Of a stretch of DNA of 64,000 bases, positions 45,601-59,000 are shown one piece after another. This DNA is from Asterella californica. Taxonomy: Eukaryota > Streptophyta > Marchantiopsida > Marchantiales > Aytoniaceae. Within the stretch, counting starts at the first letter, position 1. Each line of letters starts with the position of its first letter. Made by a program: the position numbers and the translations under genes. The stretch covers positions 2,232,001 through 2,296,000 of the forward strand of contig JAYKYS010000022.1 in the NCBI GenBank assembly GCA_036924285.1, written 5' to 3'. Under the pieces are notes generated by a model. It saw only the letters and a list, made by a program, of their open reading frames with translations. It was not told the origin of the DNA and searched no databases.

Positions 45601-46267
45601 GTGTCTCTTGAGTAAACTCGTGTCCTATCTGTTTAGGATCTCTCAGTACAGGCTCAGCGGCCGCTAACTCCATCTGCTGTCGTGAATCAACAGGTAACTG
45701 AGTCGCCACTGGTTTCACCTTCTTCGCTACAGTTTTGTATTTGGTGTGAACCTCTGCTTCTTCACGAGAGCCACACCAGCAGATTGCATCCTTCCATCCA
45801 CTCTCTAGTCTCGGATGAGGACGAGATTGTAAGCACGAGACAACTTCCTCATAGACTTTACGAGAGTGGATGGGGATCACCACCCTTCCTCCCATCTGCT
45901 TCATCAACTTATCTACATCATCCAGCCAACGAACAAAAGACTGTACACCTACAAACTCCTCGTAAACACTAGAAATCATCTCACCTTCACTCAGAACTCC
46001 TGTACAGTGCAGATTTTCTGCATACTTCTCCATCTGCCTTCTACTCTTCTCAGTCAGATCCTCTACACGCGTGAACTCACTCCAATCATCAGAACTGAAA
46101 GCCATCAAACCGGATTTCCAACTATGTACAGTGTAACAGTTTTTAGAATCTTGAGCAACCTCTTCGTCAATCTCCTGTGATCCCACAGGCTGCTCAAGCG
46201 AGATCATAGTAGTAGCAGATCCGTCACTCTTGGTATCCCGTCCTACAAGAGTGGTTTCTGAAAACCC
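42661..46267 (-). pseudogene. A3 pol: reverse transcriptase, RNase H, integrase (best-preserved copy)
   Basis: Open for 1,085 codons from the first ATG at 46207 to TGA 42950-42952 (CGA in A1); the frame itself is entered at the heptamer 46261-46267. Approximate residues from that ATG: RT entry SSRWFTVPKKTGALRF near 305-320, catalytic FLDD at about 411-414, RNase H TVDTSPKAIGWAV near 575, integrase zinc finger (HRGVWATYTKMKERYWWKG ... CLHCQ) near 812-847, core aspartates near 872 and 930, glutamate in GKSERGH near 963. The GPY module lies beyond the nonsense codon. Confidence 0.93.
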
Positions 46268-48789
46268 TTACTCCTACAGATAGGAGAATCTCTCAAAGTC
46301 TGTCTGTTTCGTTCGTGGTTCGTACGAACGGTCAGAAACTGCACAGAACGTCTATCATCTGGACTACGGATCCTAGCATAGTGAGATCCGTCATCCATCA
46401 CCTTCGTCTCCATTCTAACTGCGGTGATATAAGGCTGACCAAGAATCACAGGATAAGAAGCAGAAGACTGCACGAAGAAGTGCTGATCTACCTCCACATC
46501 ACCCAGCTTCACTCTCACGTTAGGACAAGCGCCGTATAACTCACCCTTTTGGTTGTTTGCAGCTCATAGCACCCAACCATGGTTCAGTTCGATAGGCCAC
46601 TGTCCTCTCTCGTACACTTCTCGTGACATGATGTTGATCTCTGAACCGTGATCAACTAACGCAGCAACAGGTTCAAGACTTCCGAGACGAACTCGTGTAG
46701 CCGTCGTAGCACGAGCCCAGTGTCTCTTCCTGAAGTCACTATCAATAGCTAGACTCTCCTCGCCAGCTTCATCATCATTAAACTCAGCAGTATTGGTATC
46801 AGCAACCAACGCTTCTTGCTGGTACTCTGTATCATCAGCCTCCTGAAAATGCACCTTTCCGAATTCTGCATCATTAACAGAAGCTCCTACCATCTCTATC
46901 ATCTGGCTTTCTACTTGTTCAGACATCACCCGTCTCTTCCGCTTGATGATGTCGATGATCAGCTCGTGAAACTCCCTCTTCGCAATACCAAGAACTTCCC
47001 GAAGAGAAAACTCGATTCGCGCGTCAAGTATTCTCTGCTCCAGGATGCTCTTTAGATCAGTTGAAGTTTCGATATCAGCTGCCAACTTATAAGCCGGTCC
47101 TTTCCCTTTCTCTTGGGTAGTAAACCGTCTACTAGCAGTCGTTGGCTCCTGCTGGGATCTCTGCACGTCCTCCATCGGACCTGGTGCAAGTGGAGGAGCT
47201 GCAGAAGTAGACGGGATGTCATCTGGAGGAGCTGCTCGCCTCCTTGTGACTCTTCGTCTGTCTCCAGCCTCCTCCAGAACTCCAGTATCAAGTTCAGAAG
47301 CTTCTCGCCGTCTCTTCTCCTCCACAGAAGCATCTTGCCAGTGAACGTGTCTATCCACGTCCAAGAATGCTTTGATAGACGCAGCGTCAACAGGATCACC
47401 CCACCCTGTGACTCTACGGATAGTCTCAGCTCCTCTCTTCAGTACTTCAGAAGGAACTTGAACAGGTTTCTTATCAGTAGTCCTATCTAGCAACGTAGGA
47501 CTAGAAGAAACTTCAGTGTGACCGGCATATACATCAAGATTTACCGGTGGTGCCATCAATGCATGTACAGTTGCAGCAGCTGTAATCTGAGGTAGACTCC
47601 TCATGCCTCCTCGTCCAAACTGCGTGCTTAACGGCTCTCCAGTAGAAGAAAGGTGTAGCCTACCGTTCTGGTAGCGAACCACACCATCTCGCAGAGCAGC
47701 CGTGAGCTCTTGATAGTCCCCTCGGAAATGATCTTGACTGTCACACCAGATACATCTACGAATAGGAGCACCTCCTGGACGTGCAGCAGCAGGCGCCGGC
47801 GGCTGCTCTCTCTGCAATCCAGCTAGCTCCACCTTCAGTTCTCTCATCTGCCGAATCAAATCTTCGATCTGGTTCTGCTGTCCATGGTTCTCTGCAGGTC
47901 TCTGAACCGGTGCCCTTTGTGTAGGAACTGGCACCACCGGTATCAAAGGTACTGCAGCCGGTACAACAGGTCTGGGAGCAGGAGCCGGAGGTTGCTGTAC
48001 TGGAGGAGCAGTGCGAGGTTGAGCGGTAACTTCTGCAAGCGGACGTCCTCCCACAGCCACTCTTCCCTTCCTCTGCCTCGTTAGTACAGCAACAGCATCC
48101 TTGACTCTTCCCCAATCAGTAGTAACTCCTCCTTCAGCCGATCGGTCAGCCAACATAAAGCATAACCGATCTGCCGTAGCATCATCGGTAGCTTGCAGGA
48201 AAAGCTCGGTTTTCCTAGCATCTAAGGTTATCCTCTCAAGAGTTGAGAGTTGTCGGTATCTCCGATCAAACTCTCTCAACAACTCATTCAAGCTCATCAT
48301 ATGACCAGGTTGCTGCTCAACCCAGTCTAGAAACGTTCTTCTAGTGACTCTCTCTGAATCTTCTTCGAGAAACTCCTCTCGAAGAGATCGTTCAAAACTC
48401 ATCCACACACCTAGATTTCTTCTCTGTACATCCCTAACTTGGTCCCGCAACTCAGGGATGACAGCTAACTCAAAACTACCTATCATCTCAGCATCAGTAA
48501 CTCTAACTAGTTCCATCTCTCCTCTGTATTCACGCAGATATCTAGAAATATCTCTACCTTCAAATCTACCGCATCTATTCACAATTGCTTGCAAAGCCTT
48601 GGTAGACTTCAACTCACCCCCTCCAATGATCGGATGTTGTTGGACCAGGGCCGCAAGTGTCTTCAGAATCTCAGCCGTATCTAGACCAGGTGCAGATGTC
48701 GCTGTAGCCGCTGGTGCTACAGAAGGAGCTGCAGTAGACGTAGATGCAGCAGGCGTAGAAGTAGCAGCAGCAGCACCCTTGCGATCCAT
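46243..48789 (-). pseudogene. A3 gag-protease (one nonsense codon)
   Basis: 848-codon frame from ATG 48789 to TAG 46243-46245. Domain order as in A2. TGA at 46564-46566 (AGA in A1) lies within the protease after HGWVL. The last zinc-knuckle Cys is changed to Tyr (CIWCDSQDHFRGDY, near residue 356), which should cripple the knuckle. Protease site ALVDHGSEINIMSREVY near residue 713. Confidence 0.92.
46261..46267 (-). promoter_or_regulatory. -1 frameshift heptamer GGGTTTT of A3
   Basis: Plus strand AAAACCC. The gag frame reads AGT AAG GGT TTT CAG and stops 22 nt later. The -1 frame reads GGG TTT TCA GAA and is open into pol. Confidence 0.7.
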
Positions 48790-48838
48790 CTCTTCTCCTT
48801 GTAGTGAACTCAACCTTCTCAATCAATCACCCCAAGAG

Positions 48839-48856
48839 CTCTCAGTGGAAGCACCA
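48839..48856 (-). other. Primer-binding site candidate of A3
   Basis: TGGTGCTTCCACTGAGAG on the coding strand, three bases from the LTR; identical to A1 and A2 although the LTR is different. Confidence 0.6.
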
Positions 48857-48859
48857 GAT

Positions 48860-49916
48860 TGTATGTCGAGGCGAGAGTTTCCTGGGAAGGGCGAACCTTC
48901 TAGCTGTGATACGATCGTGAAGAGGAGGGCGAAAACAACACACGAAATACGGATCGCAAGAAACCACACCACCACGTTCTCGATCTGGCCAAGATAAAAC
49001 ACACGACGTGCAAGTAGATCTTCAACTCCAGGTCATGCAGATTGCAAAGATAACGCTCAGTAACTCAGAATATCAGAAAACTGCTCCTGTGAAGCACCAG
49101 CGCGTTCACCTAGAAGCTTCCCGTCTTCTTTTCAGAAAAGATGTGCATACAAGTTGTAGGTCTCCTATCTACTCGATTCTGCTCTCTACTCTCAATCCCT
49201 CGATATCAAAACTCTTATCAGACAGAAGTTCTCTTCGGACGTAACCTCTGTGTAAATCTTCTCCTCAGCTCTACTATTTCTCTCTACTCGATAGCTCTCG
49301 CACAGTAAACTCTACACTGCTCGATGATCGACAAACTGCGATAATGCGATAATGGACTAAGAATTCTCTCTCTCCGGAGTACACCCCTCTGGGTTTTCCT
49401 CCACCTTACGTAACCTTCAGTGTCACCTGGCAGGGGTAAAAGACGCCCTAAACAGATGGCAGCAGAAAAATAAATCACTGATAATATATCTACACGTAAG
49501 AAGACTATTTCACTAAGCTTCGCAGATTCATCTGTACGGACGGTCGCCGACTTGGCTGTACAGTCAGCATCTGACACCTCCACTCTAAGTAACTCCGTCA
49601 CGGCTACCTCTGGCCACCGAAATCACCTCGTTCTGACACGTGGAGCCCGAGTTATCATCATTGTCGTTTCCCGGCCCCCTTAAACTTCAAAGTGCCGTAA
49701 GTATTGCCTCAGGTATCAATTTCACTTGATTTTCCGACCCAAGTGAATAATATTTCGAACTCTACATTTTTCTACAAAAGAATTGGTACCGACTTGGAGT
49801 ATCTTTGATGCCATCTCGCTACCCCAGAACTTAGAGGGCCGCAACCGAATTCGTACTAATTACCCCGTCAACCCGAAGGTGAGAGGTCCATTTCGAAACC
49901 CGGTGGTAATCTTGCA
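48860..49916 (-). repeat. 5' LTR of A3, mosaic type
   Basis: Only the last 60 or so bases of the LTR (48860-48925; GAGTTTCCTGGGAAGGGCGA and on) match A1 and A2. The remaining roughly 990 bp are unrelated by eye to any other LTR here and contain no supported gene. The outer end is uncertain by a few bases (TGCAAGATTACC on the coding strand gives a TG start at 49916). It abuts B ORF1 at CCTCGCATCGC (49922). Confidence 0.75.
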
Positions 49917-49921
49917 AAAGC

Positions 49922-50934
49922 CCTCGCATCGCAGCAGGAGCGCCCATCCATCCTTCGTCTTCTGGAGTCTTCGGAAGACTCCCAAGCGTTGCAGAAGCAG
50001 TCTTCTGCTCTGATCGGGTACTCAGCAGGTCTTCTTCCGAGTCAGACTCGGATCCTGAATGAATGAGGGAGATGGGTGTCCTCGGTACACTTCTGGGACC
50101 CATCTTCCTCAGTGGCGTGGCGTCTTCCGACCCACTAGACTCGTCTTCCCTCACCAGAAGCGTCTTCTGGTGAGAGTCAGGCCTCAGCTGTGGCATCAAA
50201 GTGGGAGGGGGCGTTGCTGCTGCCTCTCGGTCATCGTCTTCCGAGGTCTCCTCCTTCACCTCCTCTCGCTCCGTTGGCCCATATCCTGCCAGCTGATCTT
50301 CCCTAAGATCCCCCATGGCTACATACAAGTAGCAGAGGAAGGGCGTCAGGTGTCCTCCCGCCGGGGTACCCAAGTATGCTAGCTCCGTCTGTACATAGTT
50401 GTGGATGTACGCGTCCCAGTAGATGGGCGTTCTGTCATCCCACACTGATTCCAAGAACTCCACGTCCTGATCTCCTAAGTACCTTTCCCCTTGGGAAAGC
50501 GATGCAGAAACAACTTCGCCAGGAGGTGCTTCTTCGGCTCCCGGTAAGATTCTATCTTCCAACCGTTCCTCTCCTGCCTATCTTCCACAAAAAGGCAGGT
50601 GGTGCTCCCAGGCACATGCCACGAACTCACAATCCTAGGCAAGATCTTCTTCTCGTACCAATATCCTCGGTTCTCGGATTCAGGTCTGTGAAAAGCCTTG
50701 CGCCACCAGTCTTCAGTCCAGGAAGACGGTCTTCCTCGAGCTACTCCTGCTTTCGCAGATACACGATTACGAGGTGGCAACGCTACCCACACCTCCTCCA
50801 GAAGCCCTTGATCTGCGAGGTTCCAATCCCACAAGAAGAAGTCGAGACCCAACTCCTTGAAGAAAGGAGTGACCTCGGCCAATTCTGCCGCTGGTAACAC
50901 CAAGCCTCGCAGATGCATCGACATACCTGAAAGA
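49922..50934 (-). pseudogene. ORF1 of B2 3' LTR, truncated
   Basis: Starts at ATG 50934 (MSMHLRGLVLPAAELAE). It is readable through the aromatic N-terminal region, with a small deletion near 50485-50490 that shifts frame, then the acidic region (DREAAATPPPTLMPQLRP, SGSESDSEEDLL) to the A3 junction. The coiled coil and tail are deleted. Confidence 0.85.
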
Positions 50935-52954
50935 TCTGTTGCACTAAACCACAAGCACCTACTATGAGCTGAATGCTCAGTTCTTCCCGAGTGTCCACAG
51001 TCTAGCTTCTACTTCTCAGAAGACGAAACTAGTCTTCCAGAAGACAGCTACTCCGTCTTCCGGGATTCTAACAGTACTTCCTAGATAGCTCTCGTCTTCC
51101 GAGCTATATCTAAACAATCCTATCTAAGCAAAGCCTCGCCTGGATTACCAAGAAGACAACCCACCTTGCATTACATCCTACTTCCTATCAGAAGATACAA
51201 GATTCGCAAAACATAAGTGCATGACAAGTTCAGAAGATGGTTGCGGGCTCCTGTAGTGACAGTGGCCTCTATGAAGACACTCGGGACAGCTTCCGATTCA
51301 ATGTCTTTCTCGGAAGACTTCCCGAAGTCAGACTTCCCTTCACTGGTCTCACCTGTCTTCGTCTTCCTACACGCAATCTATCCTCACAACAGACTCAAGA
51401 CAATTGCACTCTGTTCTTCTGACTTCTCACCTCTCATACGCACTCAGGAGAAGCTTGCTGCTCGGTGGGAAGACATGACCCTCTACCATTCTCTCCAGAT
51501 TCTGCCAGCAAGTATTCTCACGACTCTCTTCTAAGTTCGGGAAGAAGAAGGAACGGCTGCTATGGATCGGACAGAAGAGACCCGAATGGACCCTCACGTC
51601 TTCTCGCTCATTTTGCCAGCCTTCCTGTCTTCTAGTCTCTCTAGGAAGATGGGGAGTTGAGAAGCTTGGAAGACCGGGAGGCACAGGCCTAGTTCCCGAC
51701 TTCCAACTTCTCGAAATAACAAAACAACTCACCACACCACTCAAGATTCGTACCAAGTCTCTCTAAACACAAAAGCAAAGCAAATCCACTCTTGATACGA
51801 ATTGTGTTCAGTCGACTTCCGAAGACAGTCTTCCGAAGATGGTCTTCCGAAGATAGTCAAGTTCAAGAAGCGTCTTCCGAAGATGTTCCCATCTTCCGAA
51901 TCGTCTTCTGTTCCAAGTTTCGGGGGTAGAGAGGTAGTAGGGTAGGGAAATTGATAGCTGGGATCTCCAATTTGAGGGCTAGGAGTAGAGAAGCTCGAAT
52001 TGAGCTCGGGAAGAAATAAGGAGATGTTTGACAGAAATTGGGCAGCGCTTCCGCGCCCAATGTCTTCAATAGAAAGAATGGGGGGTAGGGTAATCGATCA
52101 GGCTGCCTGCACACAACCAAGGAAGCGCGGGGAATACCAGGAAAAGACGAGAAGAAGTGGGAAGGGGAAAGAACAGGGGAAAGAACCTCTACAGTCTTCT
52201 TCTGCTCCCCGAGTTGCCTTCGACCTCCGCGCGCTTCTTGGCTCTGGTCCTAGCTCCAATGCGACTCCTCACGACTGCGCCTGCTGTCAATCTCTTGGCC
52301 ACGCCTCGATCTCACCTTCGATTCTACTCGCTACTCTCCAATGTGAGCTTCTCGGGAGCTCACAGAAACACCTTCGCTCTCTGCCGTTTGTGTTCCAGCA
52401 ATTCGGTCTCGCCCTTCGCCTAGCTGCCAACTGATTCTCTCCTACCTCGATGTCCTCACTCGATTCCTCTCTCAAAGCTAACTCGCGAAGCTCACTATCT
52501 CCAATCGATCTTCTCAAGCGCTGTGCTGCGGGAAGTTGGGATGTGCCTAATGTGCTTCCTTACGCATCTTCCCCGCAGATTAAGGGTTTCGGACCTTAGG
52601 TGTCTTCCCCGACCTACCTATCTATTCGGTGCGCCCCAGTAGGTACACCTACTGTCTTATCCGAAAACTCGTGGTTGGGCCTTCGCAGTCGTTGTCTTCT
52701 GGAAGACAGGTGTCTTCCGCCGTCTTCTCATCTTCCGCCGTCTTCCCGTCTTCTGAAGATGCAACTGAGAAGACGCTCTTCCGAAGACGGTCGTCTTCCG
52801 AAGAAGTCAACTTCTTATTACAAACAGCTCTTAAGATCATCTTCCTGCTAAGGGAGACGTAACCTTAAGTAACACACTTCTTCAGTTATACAAACAAGTT
52901 ATTATTCTTAAAAATTTCAAAAATTCGTGCATCCTGTAATTTGTGGGCACCACA
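49922..52954 (-). repeat. B2 3' LTR, main piece
   Basis: LTR positions of about 3053 down to 1 in reverse, ending TTTGTGGGCACCACA. It holds the first part of ORF1 and the leader with its GAAGAC clusters. Confidence 0.93.
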
Positions 52955-53012
52955 TACGCCCACCCTCACATGTTTGCGTCCCCGCAAACATCAGTGTCTT
53001 CTGCACTTCTGT
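52955..53012 (-). other. Polypurine region and hairpin of B2
   Basis: Coding strand TGTGAGGGTGGGCGTA precedes the 3' LTR. The hairpin TGTTTGCG-GGGA-CGCAAACA lies at 52971-52990, as in B1. It follows the gag-pol stop at 53013-53015. Confidence 0.75.
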
Positions 53013-56000
53013 TTACGTCCAGTACTTCTTGACGCGCCACCCATTAACACGAGTGGTCATCAGTGTACCGTCCAACTCTTCCAACTGCAAGGAGCCATTG
53101 TCGAAGACCTCTAAGACACGGTAAGGTCCCATCCAGCGAAGGTGAAGTTTCCCAGGAAACTTAAGATGTCGGTTGTCGTAGAGAAGAACCAAGTCCCCAT
53201 CCACAACAGTCATCTTCCTCAACTTGCTATCGTAGTTTACCTTACGTTGCGCTTGCACCTCGTATGTCTTCTCCAAAGCTGCATTCCTGTCTTCTTCAAA
53301 CTCTACGAAATTCAGAAGACGCTGCTCCTGACTTTCTTCTTCTCTCATGCGTTCGGTTACGGCTAATCGGTATGTTGGGACCTCTACCTCAATGGGCACA
53401 ATATGTGTCATGCCGTAAGTTAGGTAGAAAGGCGTCTTCTGGGTTGTGACTTTAGGTGAAATCCTGAAAGCCCATAACACAGATGGCAGTTTCGTGTCCC
53501 AGTCATACGCATGGTTAACAGTTACCTTGTTCAGGATGTTACACAGAAGACCATTCGACTTCTCTGTCAGCCCATTCGCTTTCGAGTTGTATGACGTCGT
53601 CTTCCGATGTTTAATCCTGAAGTATTGGGTCAGGAGGGAGATAGTCTCATTTAAGAAATGAGTACCCCTATCTGATATCAATTCCAGCGGACATCCGTAT
53701 CTAGTAATGATGTTATGCCAAAGGAACCTTGCTACTACTGCGGCATCGTTCTTTCTCGTGGCATCGCCTTCCATCATCTTGGTGGCATAGTCGGTAGCTA
53801 TTAAGATGTACCTTGCTCGTGTTCTTCTCGCCACCGGGGCGATAGGACCCACAAAGTCGATTCCCCATTTTTCGAACGGGCAAGCGGAAGAATGGGGATA
53901 AGAGGCCACCTTGTTGTAGCGGTCGGTCTTCCCACCCTCTGGCATGCATCGCACTTCCTGATCTCCTGAAAAGTGTCTCGGTACATGGTCGGCCACCAGT
54001 ATCCGGCGTCTAGCATCTTCTTTACTGTGGTTTTCAGTCCGTAGTGACCCCCAACATCTTCGTAGTGAAGACCTGCGATCACTGATTTTATCTCTGACGG
54101 CTCGAGACATCTTCTCAGCTTCTCGTCATGCCCCTTTCGAAACAGGATACCCTGGAAGATGGCGTAAGGTCCTGCCTTGTGTAAGAAGACAGCCTTTTGC
54201 TCCACATCCAGTCCCTCGGGATACTGTTGGTCTTCCAAGAACTTCCTCAAGTCCTTGAAGATCGACTCTTCTGAGGAAGTCGCAAAGACTGGATCAGAAG
54301 ATCTAGTCTCGTCTTCTGGGAAGCAGGCGGTACGCCCCCCCTCAGATGAAAGTGTCTCTGCGAAAACTGAAAACAACTTCTCGTCCGGAAACTCGTCTTC
54401 CACTTCATCTTCTCGTCGTTCTGTCTCCAATCTGGATAGGTAGTCAGCATCAACATGCTGTCTTCCGGGCCTGTACTCAACTGTGTAAGTAAATTCCTGG
54501 AGTAGGAGAATCCACCTAGCTATCCTACCAGACAAATCTGCTTTCTTTACAAGATGTTTCAAAGAGAAGTGATCCACACAGAAGACAAACGGGTTTGCTA
54601 GAAGATAGTGTCTAAACTTCCTACAGGAGTAAATCATGCCAAGACACTCCCTTTCAGTTGTCGAGTACTTCTTCTCTGCATCACTGAGTTGTCTTCCCGC
54701 ATAGTAGATGGGATAATCCTTCTTCTTCTCATCTTTCTGACTCAACACCACCCCTATGGCCAAAGCAGAAACATCCACATAAATGTTTAAGACTCTTTTC
54801 CAATCAGGTGGCCTTAGGACAGGGGATTCCGACAGAAGCCTCTTCATTTCCTCGAATGCTCCATGCTGCTCAGAAGACCAAACGTATGGTTCGTCCTTCT
54901 TCAGCAACTTAGTGAGTCTTCCTGCTACCTCTGCGTACCTGTTAATAAACCTCCTGTAGTATCCTACGTTGCCAAGGAAGCTTCTCAACTGTGTCAGATT
55001 AGCAGGTGGGTGGAGTTTCATGATGACTTCCACCTTAGCACAGTCGACTTCTATACCTCTTCCGGAAATCCTATGTCCTAGCAAGATCTCCTCTGACATA
55101 CCAAAGAAGCACTTCTCAGGGTGAAGAGCCAAACTATGTTCTCTACACTTCAGAAAACACTTCCTTAGAAATATCAAGTGGTCTTCTCTCGATCCAAACA
55201 CACAGAAGTCATCCAAGAAAATCTCCATAAAGGTGCGAAGATACTCCTTGAAGATTGTAATCATCAACCTCTGGAATGTGGCGGGTGCATTGCATAAACC
55301 AAACGGCATTTGGTTGTACGCGTACGTGTCCCAATCAGTGGTGAAAGTGGTTTTCGACTTGTCTTCTTCTCTGATTGAAACTTGGTTGTACCCAGAATAC
55401 CCATCGAGGAAGCTGTAGAACTCATGCCCTGCCACCTGGTCTAACACAGAGTCGGTGAATGGTAAAGGGTGATGATCCTTCTTCGTGGCCAAGTTCAGCT
55501 TCCGGAAGTCCTGACACACTCGGATCTTCCCTGTCTGCTTCTTCGGCACGATGACAATATGAGCTACCCACTCACTGCTAAGTACTGGGAAGATGACTCC
55601 TGCCTTCAGGTATTGGTCAATCTGGTCCTTCATCAGAAGTGAGTACTTGGGGTTGAGCCGATACTGCCTCTGCCGTGCAGGAACAACGCCCTCCAGCAAG
55701 TCAATGCGATGTTCTCCCAACTCTCGAGGTATGCCCTTCATGTCTTCTATGGTCCATGCGAAGATATCTTGGAACTCCGTCAGAAGTTCCCGAAAGTCTT
55801 CCAACTGCTGGCCCTCGATCACCTTGGAAAGCTTCAGCTTCTTCCCGGGAGCAACCTCCATCTCTTGGAGATCATCCGGGTTTATCATTCCTTCAGTGTG
55901 ACTGTACTCACTGGCACCAAAGTATTCCGGTTTGGGAGCTTCTTCTGGTTCAGATTCGTCTTCTGGAAGATCAACTGTCGGATCTTCCGAAGGGAAGACG

Positions 56001-59000
56001 GTATTCTCGTCTTCTGGAAGCTCTTCTTCCGCGATCTCGTAGCACTCAATGTATCCACAGACCACATCTTCCACTTTCTCTGCTACTTCTGTAGTACACA
56101 CGTTATTCACCATAAACTCATTATACCGTTCATCACTGTCAGAAGACGCAGCTGAGTCTTCTGAAGTGTACCCCTCTGTTGTAGACGGAGTTTCACCTTG
56201 GTGTCCAATCTTGATCCAAGGAAGCGAGACCTTACTCTTCTCACCTGGCTTGGGTGTAGGATTGGGAAATCTCAAACGGTGTCTTCTCCAGTCGGTATTC
56301 ACATTTGCAGCATACAGCCATGGTCTTCCTATCAACACCTGATATCCAACCTTAGCTACAGGTCGCAAAATGATGTAAGTGAGGTAAAAAGATACTCCCC
56401 CAATTACCGTCAAGACATCTTTCAGTTGCCCCAAAGGTCGTCTTCTGGTCTGGTCCGTCATTCTGAGAATTCTCGGAGTAGGCTAGAACTCAGTGAAGCC
56501 TAGGGCATGCGCCGTTTCTTCAGTCATGATGTTAACTCCGGAGCCGGAATCAATGGGTACCTTCTTCAGAAGACAGCCATGGATCTCCATATCAAGTTCT
56601 GGGGCTCCCAAGTCCTCATGCTCTATTCTTAGGATCGGGGTGCTCTTGGGAAGTTTAGCTGTCCTCCTCTTCCTCGATCCTCGAAGCACAGATTGTAACA
56701 ACTTCCTGTAACCAGCATTGTCATCCAGCAGCTGTTGGAAGGTTACATCCGCCTTCTCATTCCACAAGTCTTGCAAGAAGTCGTAAGGAGATCTTTTCAG
56801 AAGAGTGATTGGTGTTTCCAACAGAGAAGATGCAGTAGCTGCTTCCTTGGGTGGAAGACCAGAAGAGTGTCTTCCCTCGACTGGGGGCTGTTTCCGTGAG
56901 ACAGGTGTTGCCGTAGTCGGTGTAGGAAGCTGCTGTACTATCTTCCGTCTCTTCTCCAGCTCTTCTTGCATGATCGCTTCAACTTCTTGTCTAATGTCAG
57001 GGGCAAAGTACTTCGGATGTTCTCGGTCGTAAGTAGGAGAAGACGGCCACTCAGGAGAATATGACCTCTCCTTACGCTGCTTCTTCTTCTTGACGTCCTT
57101 CTGACGAGATTCTGACTTCCCTTTGCTTCTGGTACTTACCTTGAACACAGCTTCATCCAAGACTTCCTCCGGAGGCCAACTATCTGAATTCGGGTCAGGA
57201 TTCCAAACAGTACCATCCGTCAAAGTGAAAGATGACGCTTCTTCAGGTGTCTCCATCTTCTGAGCTGCAGTCGTCTTCTGCAGCCGAGGTTCCTTTCCTT
57301 CGCGCTTCCCGGAGTCTGGTTCGTCTTCCTCAATGTGGAGACAATCTGTACAATCCCCAGGATCTTCTTCTTCTATCGTGATGTGCTGTACCACTGCTAA
57401 CTCGAGTTTAGAAGTTGATGCTGCTTCTGCAGGAGGCGTGGTATCTGCAAATCTCACCATTTGTTGGGGTCGTAAGGTCTGAGGACAATTCCTTGTGAAA
57501 TGACCGGCTTCCTTACAGTTCCCACACAAGGGCACTTGCCCAATCTGTCTTCTCAGATGAGGACAGGTGGACCACCAGTGTCCTGTCTCTCCACAATTAT
57601 TGCACGCTCCAGGAAGAGGGTTGAGAGGTCGTTGTGATGAAGAAGGTTGCCAGGGCGTCCTGGTCTGTACATTGCTAGCTCCATCCCTCGGTACATAACG
57701 ATTATATTGGGCGGGAGGCGTAGGAGTGAAGGGTTGTATCGTCTCGATCCTATAGCAAGTTTCTCCACTAGGATCGTGTAGATATCCCTCATCGTCTTCT
57801 TCCCATCCTGCCCAGTTGACAGCTTGGTCCTGCGTACACTGATCTCTGGTGTGTCCGGAAGAGTTACAAAGGTTGCACCAAAGGTTTGGCCGGGATGCCG
57901 TAGGCTGCTTCCGCTTGTCCTTCTGGTTCAGAAGATGAACTTTCAGGTCGGCAAACTGCTTCAGAACTTCATCGATGCGAGGATCAGGTGCAGACTGAAT
58001 GATCTGAGTCTGAGGCATATTCTGCACACAACTTCCTCCTTTGCTCGCGTCTTCTCCTTCTTCTTCTTCCGTGTCTTCTTCTCTTGTTCAGATTCGGATT
58101 CTGAACTTTCGACAATAGACTCTTCAGAAGTAGAAGATGCTTCCAAATCACTATTATCAGTTTCAGTGGACTTGGACTTCTTCTTGGACTTCCGAGAAGA
58201 CTTCTTCGACTTCTTGGACTTCTTCGAGGTCTTCCCTCTGTCTTTCGTCATATTCCGAGTGATGCTCGAGGTTTCATACTGCTCGGCATGCTTCTGTACC
58301 TCTGCTAAATCATCACCTCCTCCTCTTCTGCAGTACAATTCCATTTCTTGAGACAATCCTCCCAAGTACTAGTCCACAGCTTGCTGTGCACAGTAGCCGG
58401 ATCTTCCTTGGTTCTGAGGGATGTGATCCAGGAGATCTTCAAACCTCTCGGTGTAATCCCGCAGTGTCTCTTTCTTCTTTCGTTCGAGTCTCTGAAGTTC
58501 TATGAGGGTCATCCGATCATAGCCCACTCCTCTGAACCTCTTCAGAAAAGCTGCCTTCAGAGTAGCCCAAGCGGCTATTACTACACCATCATCCAACATC
58601 TTACTCATCCACTTCCTTCCCTTCCCTACGATCAAACTGGAAAATACACGGAGTCGGTCGACATCAGCGTCTTCCTTGTTGGATCTAGAGATGGTCTCGA
58701 ACATCGTGATGAAGTCGTCCGCGTCAGCATCATCGTCGTACGGATGGTACTTCTGCCGAGTGTGGGAAGCCATGTCGACTTCCGGTTGGTGCGACTGCCA
58801 ACTTCTTTCTTCTTCAGGTCCAGGTGGTGGAGATGGTCTTCTCGAAGGTCCAGGCCTGTCTGAATCACGAAGATCGTCTTCTGAGTCAGAGCTACTGTCA
58901 CTGCTACCTTCCGAGACGTCTGGAACAATCTCCTCCAGTCTTCCCTCACCTTGAGAAGCTTCTTCCGCGCTTGGGAAGACGTCTTCCGAGTAACCAGTAC

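Larger units (their letters stand above)
42661..49916 (-). mobile_element. Ty3/gypsy LTR retrotransposon, family A, copy A3 (3' end deleted)
   Basis: Has a 5' LTR (48860-49916), primer site, gag-protease and nearly all of pol, but pol ends abruptly at 42661 about 20 codons before the stop seen in A2, with no polypurine tract or 3' LTR. The two flanks are B LTR positions of about 5460 (left) and 3053 (right), so one deletion most simply removed the A3 3' end together with about 2.4 kb of B2 LTR. Confidence 0.9.

Noticed and set aside
42950..46207. Chromodomain at the integrase C-terminus (chromovirus)
   Set aside because: Family A ends in a GPY module and an acidic tail, and family B ends soon after its GPY module; no chromodomain residues are visible.
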